Below, one piece after another: positions 45,034-54,838 of a DNA stretch of 64,000 nt (within the stretch, counting starts at the first letter, position 1; each line of letters starts with the position of its first letter). A program made the translations under genes and the position numbers. Source of the DNA: TMED23 sp964643045 (lineage in GTDB: Bacteria > Pseudomonadota > Alphaproteobacteria > Rhodospirillales > UBA2165); assembly GCA_964643045.1 (NCBI GenBank), contig CAZXSC010000001.1, positions 1 through 64,000 on the forward strand, given 5' to 3'. Below the pieces are notes generated by a model that made no database searches, was not told the DNA's origin, and saw only the letters and a list, made by a program, of their open reading frames with translations.

Positions 45034-46911
45034 TTACCGTGAAAGCTTAAGGCCTTCTTGAACATCAAAATCTTTCAGGGTCGAATTGATTAATTTTACA
45101 ACGCCCCTCCAGCAACCAAGCTTTGATTGGCGAAATAATTTTATGCTTGGGTACCAAGGGGAGTAGTCTTCACCCAATAACCAGCGCCAATCGGGTGCAA
45201 AAGGAAGCATTACCCAGCATCGTATACCCATCGCACCTGCTAAATGAGCAACCGCTGTATCTACAGTAATAATAAGGTCTAAATGCTGTAATATAGACGC
45301 CGTGGTTGCAAAATCAATTAGATGTGGACTCAAATCGGTAATCAGTGTGGGGTGTTTCTTGCACTCCGTGCTTCCGCCCAATTGTAAACTGTAAAACTGG
45401 GCGTTGTTGTTTTTTACAAAGTGGAGGCACAAATCTAAACTCATAGAACGATTTTGGTCATTATTATGTGTTCTGCGACCGGCCCAAACCAGCCCAATTT
45501 TGAGGTTTTTTTCTTTTGTTTGCGTATTCGCAAAGTTAAACGGGGAACGTACTTTTGCTTTTAAATAAGGTATAGATATAGGAATGGTGCGCAGGGTTGT
45601 TTTAAATCTGTGTGGAAGGCTCATAAGGGGTATATGGTAATCCCATTCTGGGAGACGTTCACCTCTATTGTATATTTTATTAATTTTGGGAATTTGTGAT
45701 AGCAGTTCAATCAGAGGTTTGTGTGTTTCAAGGTATATATTTCTAGGTTTTTTGTTCGCTATGAAAGTCACATAGCGGATAAACTGGATAGTATCTCCAT
45801 AACCTTGTTCCGATCGGAGCAAAATTGATTTGCCTGTTAAATCTTGATTAGCCCATAAGCTTTCGTCAGGAAAACGTTGTTTAAATTCAGGTAGTAACCA
45901 CCTGGCCTCATAATCGGCGAAGCCTTCTAAGAGATCCCCGGAAAGTAGGCGAGCAATACTATGATTCCATTTGGCATCTGCATGGTTAGGGTTAATGTTG
46001 AGCGCTTTTCTACATGCGCTTAAAGCGGCGCTAATTTCGTTTTCAGCTTGGAATGCTGCGGCTTTATTGGCCCAGAAATCAGGATTATTTGGCTCTATCT
46101 TTAGGGCAACATTATAATAATTATGAGCCTCACGTATTTTGTTCAGGCGAGTTAAGCTATTGGCAAGATTATTGTGTGCATCTGCGTATTTAGGGTTAAT
46201 TTTACAAGCAATTTTGAAACTATTTCGAGCGTTGGTAAATTTACCTATATTAAAAAATAGCGTACCTAAACAATTATGCGCAGGCGCATAAGTTGGCGTT
46301 TTGTTAACAATTTGTTCAGCGGTTTTGAGAGCTAGTTTGGTTTGGTTGAGATGGCCAAGAACTGTTGCCAAGTTAATAGATGCATCTATAAGGTTTCGGT
46401 CAAGTTTAAGGGCCTTCCTAAACGCCTTTTTTGCTTTATTGAGATGCCCGAGTTCTTTTTCTATAATGCCCTGATTATTGAACGCCGGGGCCAAATCAGG
46501 GGCTAATTTAATAGCTTTATTGTTTAACTGTTTGGCTTCAGCGAGATTGCCATTTACACGATAGGTATCTGCCAGGTTGGTTAGTCCCTCAGGAAAATTT
46601 GGGAGTATCGACAAAGCCGCCTTGAAATCATCTTTAGCTTTAGTAATTTCACCTTCTTCTTTATAAAGTATGCCGCGTGCATTAAGGGCTTCAGGAAATT
46701 GGGGTGTTAATTCAATACTTCGATCAAGATATTCTTTAGCATTTTTTGTATTGCCCCCAGTTTGACAAAGTACCCCCAAAAGATACCACACGTTACTATT
46801 TTGTGGCTCTATTTTGATGAGCTTACGGTAAAGTGTTTCGGCTTTCTTTAATTGGCCCTTTTTATGTTCGTTTAAAGCAAGCTCCAGATCTGTTTTTGAT
46901 ATTTGTGACAT
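45034..46911 (-). CDS. TPR-repeat protein with glycosyltransferase-like domain
   Basis: This 625-residue protein has about nine tetratricopeptide repeats from residue 5 to 320 (for example EALNARGILYKEEGEITKAK and AHNNLANSLTRLNKIREAHN). After a linker a GT9-like GT-B-fold domain shows LLRSEQGYGDTIQFIRYV, GLVWAGRRTHNNDQNRSM and LDLIITVDTAVAHLAGAMG. This architecture is common in alphaproteobacterial protein or polysaccharide glycosylation. The acceptor is unknown. It converges on the amidohydrolase gene and is divergent from the gmhA-like gene. Confidence 0.88.
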   Translation of the reverse strand: MSQISKTDLELALNEHKKGQLKKAETLYRKLIKIEPQNSNVWYLLGVLCQTGGNTKNAKEYLDRSIELTPQFPEALNARGILYKEEGEITKAKDDFKAALSILPNFPEGLTNLADTYRVNGNLAEAKQLNNKAIKLAPDLAPAFNNQGIIEKELGHLNKAKKAFRKALKLDRNLIDASINLATVLGHLNQTKLALKTAEQIVNKTPTYAPAHNCLGTLFFNIGKFTNARNSFKIACKINPKYADAHNNLANSLTRLNKIREAHNYYNVALKIEPNNPDFWANKAAAFQAENEISAALSACRKALNINPNHADAKWNHSIARLLSGDLLEGFADYEARWLLPEFKQRFPDESLWANQDLTGKSILLRSEQGYGDTIQFIRYVTFIANKKPRNIYLETHKPLIELLSQIPKINKIYNRGERLPEWDYHIPLMSLPHRFKTTLRTIPISIPYLKAKVRSPFNFANTQTKEKNLKIGLVWAGRRTHNNDQNRSMSLDLCLHFVKNNNAQFYSLQLGGSTECKKHPTLITDLSPHLIDFATTASILQHLDLIITVDTAVAHLAGAMGIRCWVMLPFAPDWRWLLGEDYSPWYPSIKLFRQSKLGCWRGVVKLINSTLKDFDVQEGLKLSR

Positions 46912-47146
46912 AAAATTAATAATTTCAGTGAAATTCGGTTTGGTATTAAAGGCTGAGATTATAATTTACTGATTTTCCTAATATCAATAGAGAATATAAT
47001 TATAATTTGACTGTGGTGATATTGGCTTTCTTTTTTTTGCTTATAAAATGATTGGTTGCCGATTGATGGTGTTTTTGTAATTACACGCGATTGCTATGAA
47101 ACTATAACCAGTGTAAACATTTAGTATAACTTTGGAGTGGAGGTTT
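46912..47146. other. Divergent intergenic region upstream of the gmhA-like gene
   Basis: These 235 AT-rich bases separate the TPR-glycosyltransferase and the SIS-isomerase starts. Apart from the strong ribosome site TGGAGG just before the 47147 ATG, no element could be identified. Confidence 0.4.
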
Positions 47147-47767
47147 ATGACTTTCCCAGATACCCGATTTCAGAATATTAACGATTTTAGTGATGCCTAT
47201 TTTGAACAGTATATTAAAGCATCGGCGAGTATTAACCATAACAAACTCAAAAAGGCCGCTGAAATCTTGTTAAAAGCTTATGAAAACTTAAAAACACTTT
47301 ATATTTGTGGTAATGGAGGATCGGCCGCTATTTCTAACCATTTTGCTTGTGATCACGGTAAATTACTGGCAACTGATACGGATTTGCAGCCTAAAGTTCA
47401 TTCTCTTGCCACTAATATTGAGGTCATTACGGCAATTGCCAATGATATTTCGTATGATGAAATTTTTGTACATCAACTAAAATTATTAGCAAAACCCGGT
47501 GACATAGTTATGACAGTTAGTTCCTCGGGTGATTCCGAAAATATTGTGCGTGCTGCAAAGTGGGCTCGGGAATACGGTTTAGATGTTATTTCAATGACAG
47601 GATTCTCGGGTGGGCGAACCGCGGAGATTGCTAATGTTAATCTTCATGTCGATGGTGATAATTACGGAATTATTGAAGATGTTCACCAGTCTCTAATGCA
47701 TTTATTGGGACAGTATTTGCGTCAATCTCAAATGGATGAGAATATTATAAAAGAGCGAAGGTTCTAG
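47147..47767 (+). CDS. SIS-domain phosphosugar isomerase, GmhA-like
   Basis: This 206-residue sugar-phosphate isomerase of the D-sedoheptulose 7-phosphate isomerase type makes heptose precursors. The phosphate-binding SIS loops LYICGNGGSAAISNHFACDHGK and VSSSGDSENIVRAAKWA are clear, and the C-terminal EDVHQSLMHLLGQYL holds the conserved histidine. Start ATG 47147 follows a GGAGG site. It could supply heptose for LPS core or glycan. It converges on purH with a 77-bp gap. Confidence 0.85.
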   Translation: MTFPDTRFQNINDFSDAYFEQYIKASASINHNKLKKAAEILLKAYENLKTLYICGNGGSAAISNHFACDHGKLLATDTDLQPKVHSLATNIEVITAIANDISYDEIFVHQLKLLAKPGDIVMTVSSSGDSENIVRAAKWAREYGLDVISMTGFSGGRTAEIANVNLHVDGDNYGIIEDVHQSLMHLLGQYLRQSQMDENIIKERRF

Positions 47768-47844
47768 TTTAAAGACAATAGAAAATTTAAAAGAAAGTTT
47801 TTATTTTGGTCTGAATAAACACATTCACTTATCTTTTATTTAAA

Positions 47845-49428
47845 CTAATGTCTAAAGTGCCGTGTTCCTGTAAAAACCATCGCAAGATTATTTTCGTTTG
47901 CTGCGGCAATAACTTCATCATCGCGGATGGAGCCCCCAGGTTGTATAATTGCCGTAATACCAGCTTTTGCTGCTGCTATTAATCCGTCGGCAAATGGGAA
48001 AAAAGCATCAGAGGCGACTACGGAATTTACAGCCCGGCTTTTGCTTTCACCTGATGTTTTTGAGGTATCTTCGGCCTTCCATGTTGCAATACGGGAAGAG
48101 TTAACGCGACTCATCTGACCCGCACCAATGCCGACAGTCATACTATTCTTTGCATAAACAATCGCATTGGATTTAACATGTTTGCAAACGGTAAAAGCAA
48201 ATATTAGGTCATTCATTTCTTGTTTCGTGGGTGTTCGCTTTGTAACAACCTCGAGCTTTTCCCCAGTTGTTTCTGCGTCGCGTTCTTGCACCAAATATCC
48301 TCCAGCAAGACTGCGGACTGTTATATTGCGAAGGGAAGGCTCTTGCATCGCCCCTGTTTCTAAAACCCGGAGCTGTTTTTTCTGCTTGAAAATGTTTTTC
48401 GCTTTGATAGAAACCTTTGGCGCAATAATCACTTCTGCAAAGAGTTTGATAATTTCTTCGGCTGTTTCCCCGTCTATGGGTACGTTCAATGCAACAACGC
48501 CCCCGAAGGCGCTTTCAGGATCGCAGGACAGAGCATTGAGGTAGGCTTCTTTGGGCGTTTTAGATAAGGCAACGCCACTAGGGTTGGCGTGTTTTATAAT
48601 AGCGCAAGCAGTTTGTTTAAACTCCGAAATCAATTCAAACGCAGCGTCTGTATCGTTAAAGTTATTGAAACTCAATTCTTTACCTTGCAGTTGAGTAGCA
48701 GTTGCTAAACCGGGCTGACTATCACTATTTGTGTAAAAAGCGGCTGTTTGATGAGGGTTCTCACCATAGCGAAGCTCTTGCTTGAGGGTGCCTGAAAAAT
48801 TTAAGCGTTCCGGGAAAGACGTTTCAAGCATGCCTGTAAACCAATTGCTAATAGCCGCGTCATAGGATCCAGTATGACGGTACGCTTTAGCTGCAAGGGC
48901 TTTTCGGAATTCTAATGATGTTGCACCTTTATGATCCATCATTTCTGTGATCAGCCTATTATAGTCCTGAGGATCAACAATGACGCATACAGAAGCATGG
49001 TTCTTTGCTGCTGATCGGATCATAGCCGGTCCCCCAATATCAATATTTTCGATACAAGTGTTATAATCAGCATTCGATAAGAGGGTGTTTTCAAATGGAT
49101 ATAAGTTAACAATGACAAGTTCGATTGGAAGAATTCCATATTCCTCCATTGTTTTTTGATCTTTGACGTGGTTGCTGCGTCCAAGCAATCCACCGTGTAT
49201 CTTGGGATGAAGGGTTTTTACACGGCCATCCATAATTTCAGGAAATCCAGTATAGTTTGAAACCTCTTTTACTGGTATCCCAGCGTCGACAAGTGTTTTA
49301 GCCGATCCACCGGTTGATAATATTTCAACTTTTTGTTCTATAAGGAACTTTGCCAAATTGATTAACTCAGATTTATCAGAAACAGAAACAAGGGCGCGAT
49401 TTACAATCTTAAAGTTGGGTTTGGACAT
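47845..49428 (-). CDS. purH: Bifunctional AICAR transformylase/IMP cyclohydrolase
   Basis: This 527-residue enzyme catalyses the last two steps of purine synthesis. The N-terminal IMP cyclohydrolase domain has ALVSVSDKSELINLAKFL, ILSTGGSAKTL and MDGRVKTLHPKIHGGLL. The transformylase domain has LRYGENPHQTAAFY and IKHANPSGVAL with the catalytic Lys-His, and ends GSIRDDEVIAAANENNLAMVFTGTRHFRH. The start is ATG 49428; a TTG one codon before is less likely. This housekeeping gene splits the polysaccharide cluster. Confidence 0.96.
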   Translation of the reverse strand: MSKPNFKIVNRALVSVSDKSELINLAKFLIEQKVEILSTGGSAKTLVDAGIPVKEVSNYTGFPEIMDGRVKTLHPKIHGGLLGRSNHVKDQKTMEEYGILPIELVIVNLYPFENTLLSNADYNTCIENIDIGGPAMIRSAAKNHASVCVIVDPQDYNRLITEMMDHKGATSLEFRKALAAKAYRHTGSYDAAISNWFTGMLETSFPERLNFSGTLKQELRYGENPHQTAAFYTNSDSQPGLATATQLQGKELSFNNFNDTDAAFELISEFKQTACAIIKHANPSGVALSKTPKEAYLNALSCDPESAFGGVVALNVPIDGETAEEIIKLFAEVIIAPKVSIKAKNIFKQKKQLRVLETGAMQEPSLRNITVRSLAGGYLVQERDAETTGEKLEVVTKRTPTKQEMNDLIFAFTVCKHVKSNAIVYAKNSMTVGIGAGQMSRVNSSRIATWKAEDTSKTSGESKSRAVNSVVASDAFFPFADGLIAAAKAGITAIIQPGGSIRDDEVIAAANENNLAMVFTGTRHFRH

Positions 49429-49527
49429 CAAGGTTCCTAGGAGCGGGTATAATGGAATTAGGTTGGGATATATCAGAAATTAAACTGCTGAGCTAGAGGA
49501 AATTTATAGGGACTAGGGGAATGTTTT

Positions 49528-51450
49528 TTACTGAGAACGGGAATATTCCGGCACTAAATCGTTAATTACACGCAAAGCCGCATCTTGATCATTTTCTATA
49601 ACAGCCTTTTCCAAAATGTCTATTTGTGCATTTACAGCCGCTAGTTTATTTATTCGGGGTGATGCAAGGAAAACCCCAGAATGTGATGTTTGGATGATCT
49701 TTTCTCCTGCATGAAAAACCTCTTCAAAAAGTTTTTCGCCAGGCCTCAGACCCGTAAAAGTGATTTTGATGTCGTCGTCTGGTATGAGCCCCGCAAGCCG
49801 GATCATTTGTTTAGCCAAATTGACAATTAGCACCGGTTCACCCATATCAAGCACATATATTTTTCCTGCTTGATCGGGAGTCGTCATGCCAAGAATAGAA
49901 GAGGCTATTACCAGTTCGACAGCCTCACGCACCGTCATGAAATACCGTTTCATTTCAGGGTCAGTCACGGTAACAGGGCCACCTTCTGAAATTTGTTTTC
50001 TAAAGAGCTCAACAACCGAGCCAGTGGACCCTAATACATTACCAAAACGTACTGTGACAAAACGTGTTTTGTGTTGATTGACGCCTTGATTTTCCGGACC
50101 GGTCTCAAGGTCTAAAGCTTGACAGTAACACTCGGCTATTCTTTTGGAGGCCCCCATAATACTTGTCGGATTTACAGCTTTATCTGTCGATATTTGGATA
50201 AATGTTGACACTCCGGATTTTCTGGCCGCGTTTGCGACTATTATTGTACCAAGCACGTTAGTTGTTAACCCTTCAAATACATTAACTTCGACCAAGGGCA
50301 CATGTTTGAGTGCCGCAGCGTGGAAAACTATGTCTGGATTAAAACCCGCAAAAATATTTTCGATACGCTGATGGTTTCGGATATCTGCGATAAAGATTTG
50401 GCGATCTAAGTCCGGATGTCGTTCTGACAGTTCCATATCGATCGCATATAAATTAAATTCCGAGTTTTCGACGAGTGCTATACATGCGGGCGACAGGTCT
50501 GAAATTTGACGGACTAATTCACTACCTATACTTCCTCCAGCGCCTGTGATTAATACTCGCCTGGTCCTTATCAATTTTTCTATCAAAGTTTGATCGAGTT
50601 TTGTTTGAGGGCGACCTAGCAAGTCCTCAACATCGATAGGACGAATAGCTATCTCGTTGTTGGCATCGTTGTTTTTTTTGAAGTCTGTTAAAGCGGGTAA
50701 TCGCGCAAGTGTCATTCCAAGATCGTTTGAAACGGCTAACAGAGAATCTATTTTTTGACCCTCTAAGCGTTCAGATGTGATAACGATTCGCTGAGGTTTG
50801 GTGCCTAATTTTGAAAGATCTTTCACGATGTTTGGAATTTCGTCAATGGTACCCAAAACTTCAACGCCATGAATGTTCCGCCCAACTCTTGCATTGGTCG
50901 CAGAAACTATCCCGACGGCTCTATAATTTGCATTGCTACGTGCCAGATCCCTGATAAACAATTCCGTATTGTCGCCGGCTCCAGCTAAAAGAATTGGAAC
51001 GCGCTGAAAAGAATTGCGCTCCAATTTGAACTCTAAACGTCGATCTTTTAACAATCGATAAAAAAAACGGGGGCCACCAAGCAACGCAATGAGGACAAAC
51101 CAGTTGATAAACGGAAGTGATCTAGGTAAGTCTTCGAGGCGATTAGTCGCAAACAATGCAATCAGGAAAATCAAAACTATCAAACTCGTTGATTTTGTAA
51201 TATTCAGAAGATCATTAAGTGACGCATATCGCCAAACACCCCTGTACATTTTCATAGTCCGAAAAACAGGTGCAGCTACAAGGGTAAAGATAAGAGTACC
51301 TAAAACTATTTGGTCAGCGGGATAAACATTTATGTCGGAGCCGAGCCGCAAAGATAGAGCAATTACAAAAGAAATTGATGCCATGATAACATCATGAACA
51401 AAGGCTATATTTGCTCGATTGTATAATTTTAGCAAAACGTTCCACCACAT
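49528..51450 (-). CDS. Membrane nucleotide-sugar 4,6-dehydratase, WbpM/CapD/FlaA1 type
   Basis: This 640-residue protein has four N-terminal hydrophobic segments (within residues 15-130), a Rossmann domain around ILLAGAGDNTELFIRDL, and the C-terminal dehydratase with GAGGSIGSELVRQI (about 300-313). It also has DIRNHQRIENIFAGFNPDIVFHAAALKHVP and ISTDKAVNPTSIMGASKRIAE. The TDK and SxxK arrangement is characteristic of the UDP-GlcNAc 4,6-dehydratase WbpM subgroup, giving UDP-4-keto-6-deoxy-HexNAc for QuiNAc or FucNAc. It is followed toward 54.7 kb by reductase, glycosyltransferase and initiating transferase genes on the same strand. Confidence 0.88.
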   Translation of the reverse strand: MWWNVLLKLYNRANIAFVHDVIMASISFVIALSLRLGSDINVYPADQIVLGTLIFTLVAAPVFRTMKMYRGVWRYASLNDLLNITKSTSLIVLIFLIALFATNRLEDLPRSLPFINWFVLIALLGGPRFFYRLLKDRRLEFKLERNSFQRVPILLAGAGDNTELFIRDLARSNANYRAVGIVSATNARVGRNIHGVEVLGTIDEIPNIVKDLSKLGTKPQRIVITSERLEGQKIDSLLAVSNDLGMTLARLPALTDFKKNNDANNEIAIRPIDVEDLLGRPQTKLDQTLIEKLIRTRRVLITGAGGSIGSELVRQISDLSPACIALVENSEFNLYAIDMELSERHPDLDRQIFIADIRNHQRIENIFAGFNPDIVFHAAALKHVPLVEVNVFEGLTTNVLGTIIVANAARKSGVSTFIQISTDKAVNPTSIMGASKRIAECYCQALDLETGPENQGVNQHKTRFVTVRFGNVLGSTGSVVELFRKQISEGGPVTVTDPEMKRYFMTVREAVELVIASSILGMTTPDQAGKIYVLDMGEPVLIVNLAKQMIRLAGLIPDDDIKITFTGLRPGEKLFEEVFHAGEKIIQTSHSGVFLASPRINKLAAVNAQIDILEKAVIENDQDAALRVINDLVPEYSRSQ

Positions 51451-51537
51451 TACTTGGTTTATGATATCACAATAACATATTCAAAATCTCAGGCCAGTGC
51501 TAAGGTTATTGGCCCGGCGGCTAATTTGTTGTTGGTT

Positions 51538-52506
51538 CTAGAGGCTTGAATCAAACCACGCAGCTGTTCTACTTAAACCCTCGTCGGTTGTGAAGGGTGG
51601 ATGCCACCCCAGCTGATTGGAAACGTAACTGTTATTGATAGTGAGTGATTCAACTAAGCGCTCAATTGAGCTTGATTTTCTTGTTATTTTGCCAGCTAAT
51701 CGTAATAAAGGAATTGGCAAATAAAACAGTCGGGGGTTTTTGCCAAGGCCCTTTGCGATTTTTCTTATCAGATTTGGGGTTGAAATAGTCTCATTATCGC
51801 TAAGAAAAAAAACTTGGTTTGCCGCGTTTGGGTGGCGCAGAGATAGTGCAATTGCATTGGCGAGATTGTAAACGTAAAGTAAACTACGCCGGTTGTCGAT
51901 TGCATCGAGTGGCAAGGGCCTATTGTTTAATATAGCTCTGATAAGTGTTTCAAAATTGCCCTTTGCTCCTGGCCCATAAACCAGTGGCGGGCGTAGGATA
52001 ACAACTTCCATTTTTGAAGTTTTGGCAATCTTAAAGAGCGCTAGCTCCGCTTCCCATTTTGAAACGCTGTATGCGTCTTGCGGTTTTGCCGGGCTGGTTT
52101 CGTCCAGCCCTTTAATTGGGCTCGTGGCTCCCCCCACCTTTGCTGTGCTGATGAAAATAAACCGCTTTACACCAGCTGTTGCCGCTTGTTTGGCTAGGTT
52201 TATTGTGCCTTCAGTATTTACTTTACGGTACTCTTGTAAGGGGCTACGTGTTCCATCTTTCATTAAGTGAACCCGAGCCGCCAGATGGATAACAAAATCG
52301 GCTTTTGAGATTGGCAAAGACCAGTTTGTGTCCGGCCCAATATCACCGATGTGACACAGTGGAATTCGCCCAGGCCCGACACTTTGGGACGAAGATCGAG
52401 TAGTGCCTATAAGACTGTAGTGGTGATCGTTCTTATTTGTGCGTAATGTCTTGCAAACGGCGCTACCTATAAATCCAGTGGCACCTGTAATGAGAATGTT
52501 AGGCAT
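51538..52506 (-). CDS. NAD-dependent epimerase/reductase, WbpV-like
   Basis: This 322-residue extended SDR has the cofactor motif LITGATGFIGSAVCKTLR, the AARVHLMKDGTRSPLQEYRKVN segment and YSVSKWEAE with the active-site Tyr and Lys. It resembles WbpV/WreQ-type enzymes that reduce the 4-keto sugar made by the WbpM-like neighbour. Overlap by 8 bp with the glycosyltransferase gene shows an operon. The exact product sugar is inferred. Confidence 0.82.
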   Translation of the reverse strand: MPNILITGATGFIGSAVCKTLRTNKNDHHYSLIGTTRSSSQSVGPGRIPLCHIGDIGPDTNWSLPISKADFVIHLAARVHLMKDGTRSPLQEYRKVNTEGTINLAKQAATAGVKRFIFISTAKVGGATSPIKGLDETSPAKPQDAYSVSKWEAELALFKIAKTSKMEVVILRPPLVYGPGAKGNFETLIRAILNNRPLPLDAIDNRRSLLYVYNLANAIALSLRHPNAANQVFFLSDNETISTPNLIRKIAKGLGKNPRLFYLPIPLLRLAGKITRKSSSIERLVESLTINNSYVSNQLGWHPPFTTDEGLSRTAAWFDSSL

Positions 52507-53749
52507 CCGATTTTATCCCGGCTTCTGTTTGGTATAACGCCTTTTTAAATACAGTTATCATCTCTTCCGCTTGTACCACTCGAGAATGACTTGCTGCTGC
52601 TGCAAAGGAATTGGATGCCAGCTGACAATATAAGGGTTCATCTTCAGCAAGTTTTTTCACCTCTTTAGCAAGAATATTTGGATTTTCAGGGGGCACCCAA
52701 ATACCTGCATTGTGTTTGGAAATAATATTATTTGCTTCGCCATCTGGCGCAGCTAGTACTATGGGGAGCCCCATAGCCATTGCTTCAAATATTTTTGATG
52801 GGATGACGTCAGCAAACGCTGGATGGTTTTTTAAGTGAACCAAAGCAACATTGCATAGACTCCAAATAGCAGGCATTTTTTCTTTTGGTTGCATGGGCAA
52901 AAAAATAACATTGGAAATGTCATTTTTTTTGACTGTGTTTATTAGCCATTCACGCTCTGCGCCAGCACCGACAAATAGAAACTGGATGTTTTTTTCCTCT
53001 TCTAAAATTTTGGCGGTAGTGAGCACGTTACCAAGCCCGTGAGCCATGCCATGTGTTCCTACATAACCTATAACAAATTTATTTTTTAAGCCCAGTTCTT
53101 GTAGTAATTTGTTGTTGGGCGTTTGTGGGGCGTAGCGAGGTAAATCAACACCATTAAGGACTACGTCAATTTGGTCAGGACGGACCCCTCGACGTATCAG
53201 ATTTGTTTTGTATGAATAAGTAAGTGCGGCCACCCGCGTAGAGTGACGGTATAAGAAAAGCTCAAATTTCTCGAACAAATTCAAAATAAAGTTTTTTTTA
53301 ACGGCACCAACTGCGGAAACTGAGGTCGGCCATAAATCACCCAGTTCAAAGACAAATGGTAAGCGGCGACACGTACTAATTGCCCAGCCCGCAACGGCTG
53401 CAAAGAATTGTGGTGATGTTGCGGCGATTAAATCCGGTTTATTTTGCAAACAGCCAGCAATAAAACCCATGATACCAAAACTAAAGAAATCCAGGCTTCG
53501 GAAAAAAACACCTATGTTTTCTGAAATAAAAGTTTTGACACGAACAACCTTTATCCCAGACATATTTTCTATTTGATACCAACGATTTTGATACCCATCG
53601 AACAGTACCCCTAGGGGAAAATTTGGTGCAGACGTGATAATGGTAACTTGGTGGCCCGCCTTAATCCAGTAGACAGCCCTTTCAAAAACACGTGTAGCGG
53701 CAGCGTTTGTTTCTGGTGGAAAATTTTCAGCAAGAAAAAGGATTTTCAT
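52499..53749 (-). CDS. Glycosyltransferase family 4 protein, WbuB-like
   Basis: This 416-residue GT-B enzyme has the N-terminal ILFLAENFPPETNAAATRVFE. The C-terminal half has KFVIGYVGTHGMAHGLGNVL and the donor-binding VIPSKIFEAMAMGLPIVLAAP segment with the E-x7-E-like acidic pair. Such enzymes add a deoxyhexose or acetamido sugar to the O-antigen unit in relatives. It overlaps both neighbours by 8 and 4 bp in one minus-strand operon. Confidence 0.85.
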   Translation of the reverse strand: MKILFLAENFPPETNAAATRVFERAVYWIKAGHQVTIITSAPNFPLGVLFDGYQNRWYQIENMSGIKVVRVKTFISENIGVFFRSLDFFSFGIMGFIAGCLQNKPDLIAATSPQFFAAVAGWAISTCRRLPFVFELGDLWPTSVSAVGAVKKNFILNLFEKFELFLYRHSTRVAALTYSYKTNLIRRGVRPDQIDVVLNGVDLPRYAPQTPNNKLLQELGLKNKFVIGYVGTHGMAHGLGNVLTTAKILEEEKNIQFLFVGAGAEREWLINTVKKNDISNVIFLPMQPKEKMPAIWSLCNVALVHLKNHPAFADVIPSKIFEAMAMGLPIVLAAPDGEANNIISKHNAGIWVPPENPNILAKEVKKLAEDEPLYCQLASNSFAAAASHSRVVQAEEMITVFKKALYQTEAGIKSDA

Positions 53750-54741
53750 AATAGAGTTGTTTCAGTAGGTCCTCGTAGCAGAATAAGTAGAAAAATTACT
53801 ATGACGAAGGCAGCTAGTAACGCTAACCATGGTTGAAAAATAGAAAAAATAGATAAGCCTATTAGGGCAAAATTTGTGCCAGCGATTATTGAAGAAACTT
53901 GAGAATGGCTAAAGCGTTCCTTTGTAGCTATTTGATAAAAATGTTCTCGGTGGGCTTGCCAAGGATTCTTGCCCCGCCAGATACGGAGGATCAACGTTAT
54001 TGTGGCATCGGCCAGGTAATAAAGGGGTAAAATTATGGCCGCCGGCCATAAAGGGCTTGCTAAGGTCTGTAGTAATAACCAACCTAATAAAAACCCTAGT
54101 GGGATACTGCCAACATCACCTAAAAATAATTTTGCAGGATGCCAATTCCAGCAAAGAAACCCCAAACTGGCAGCAGCTATCAGAAGGCCCAAAATGCCGG
54201 TATCAATGCTTGAGGATCCAAAAAGTGTTAGAAAAAAGATACCTAAACCTATGCTACTGGATTCTACAGAACTGATACCATCGATTCCATCCATAAAGTT
54301 AAAAAGATTGATAAACCAGACCCAAAGAATGATAGCAAGAGTATTATCAAGCCAAAAAGGAAATAACCCGAGAAAGTATTGCGTAGAAGGCGTTGTTAGG
54401 AAAAATACAACCCCGACCGCAAAAAATTGTGAGAATAGCCTAATAATGGCAGATAAGCTTTTGAGGTCATCTATCAAGGATACGATACCCAAAATTAGAG
54501 TTCCAGTAATAATCCATTGATAAGTTACGAAACCTTCATGCTGTATTATACCCCATGCGATTAGTATTACTAATATTACGGCCACACCACCACCTCGTGG
54601 TATTGGCGTTGCGTGGCTAGATCGTTCGTTGGGTGTATCTACTATGCCTATTTTCTTTAATGAGAGCAGCAGCAAGCCACTTGCGGCCAGACTTGCCAAG
54701 AATGTACCAACAAAATAAAGAATAATATCAAAAAATGTCAT
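53746..54741 (-). CDS. Polyprenyl-phosphate sugar-1-phosphate transferase (MraY/WecA/WbpL family)
   Basis: This 331-residue membrane protein, starting at ATG 54739-54741, has about ten hydrophobic helices. Family motifs are GIVDTPNERSSHATPIPRGGG, ISLIDDLKSL-like (VSLIDDLKS), NFMDGIDGISS with the catalytic aspartates, and FLGDVGSIPLGFLLG. Such proteins start an O-antigen or capsule repeat by transferring a HexNAc-phosphate to undecaprenyl phosphate. Its TGA overlaps the start of the WbuB-like gene (ATGA). Confidence 0.9.
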   Translation of the reverse strand: MTFFDIILYFVGTFLASLAASGLLLLSLKKIGIVDTPNERSSHATPIPRGGGVAVILVILIAWGIIQHEGFVTYQWIITGTLILGIVSLIDDLKSLSAIIRLFSQFFAVGVVFFLTTPSTQYFLGLFPFWLDNTLAIILWVWFINLFNFMDGIDGISSVESSSIGLGIFFLTLFGSSSIDTGILGLLIAAASLGFLCWNWHPAKLFLGDVGSIPLGFLLGWLLLQTLASPLWPAAIILPLYYLADATITLILRIWRGKNPWQAHREHFYQIATKERFSHSQVSSIIAGTNFALIGLSIFSIFQPWLALLAAFVIVIFLLILLRGPTETTLL

Positions 54742-54838
54742 GTCGACTATATATCCGAGAATATGATAAAACAAAATACGGCAATTCTAAAAACATAATC
54801 TCGAGCTTTTTAATCGTTTGGCAAAGAACCCCTTCGGA

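Noticed and set aside
45018..45040. TACAA/TTGTA hairpin between the amidohydrolase and TPR genes
   Set aside because: The stem is five A/T-rich pairs, too weak to call a terminator.
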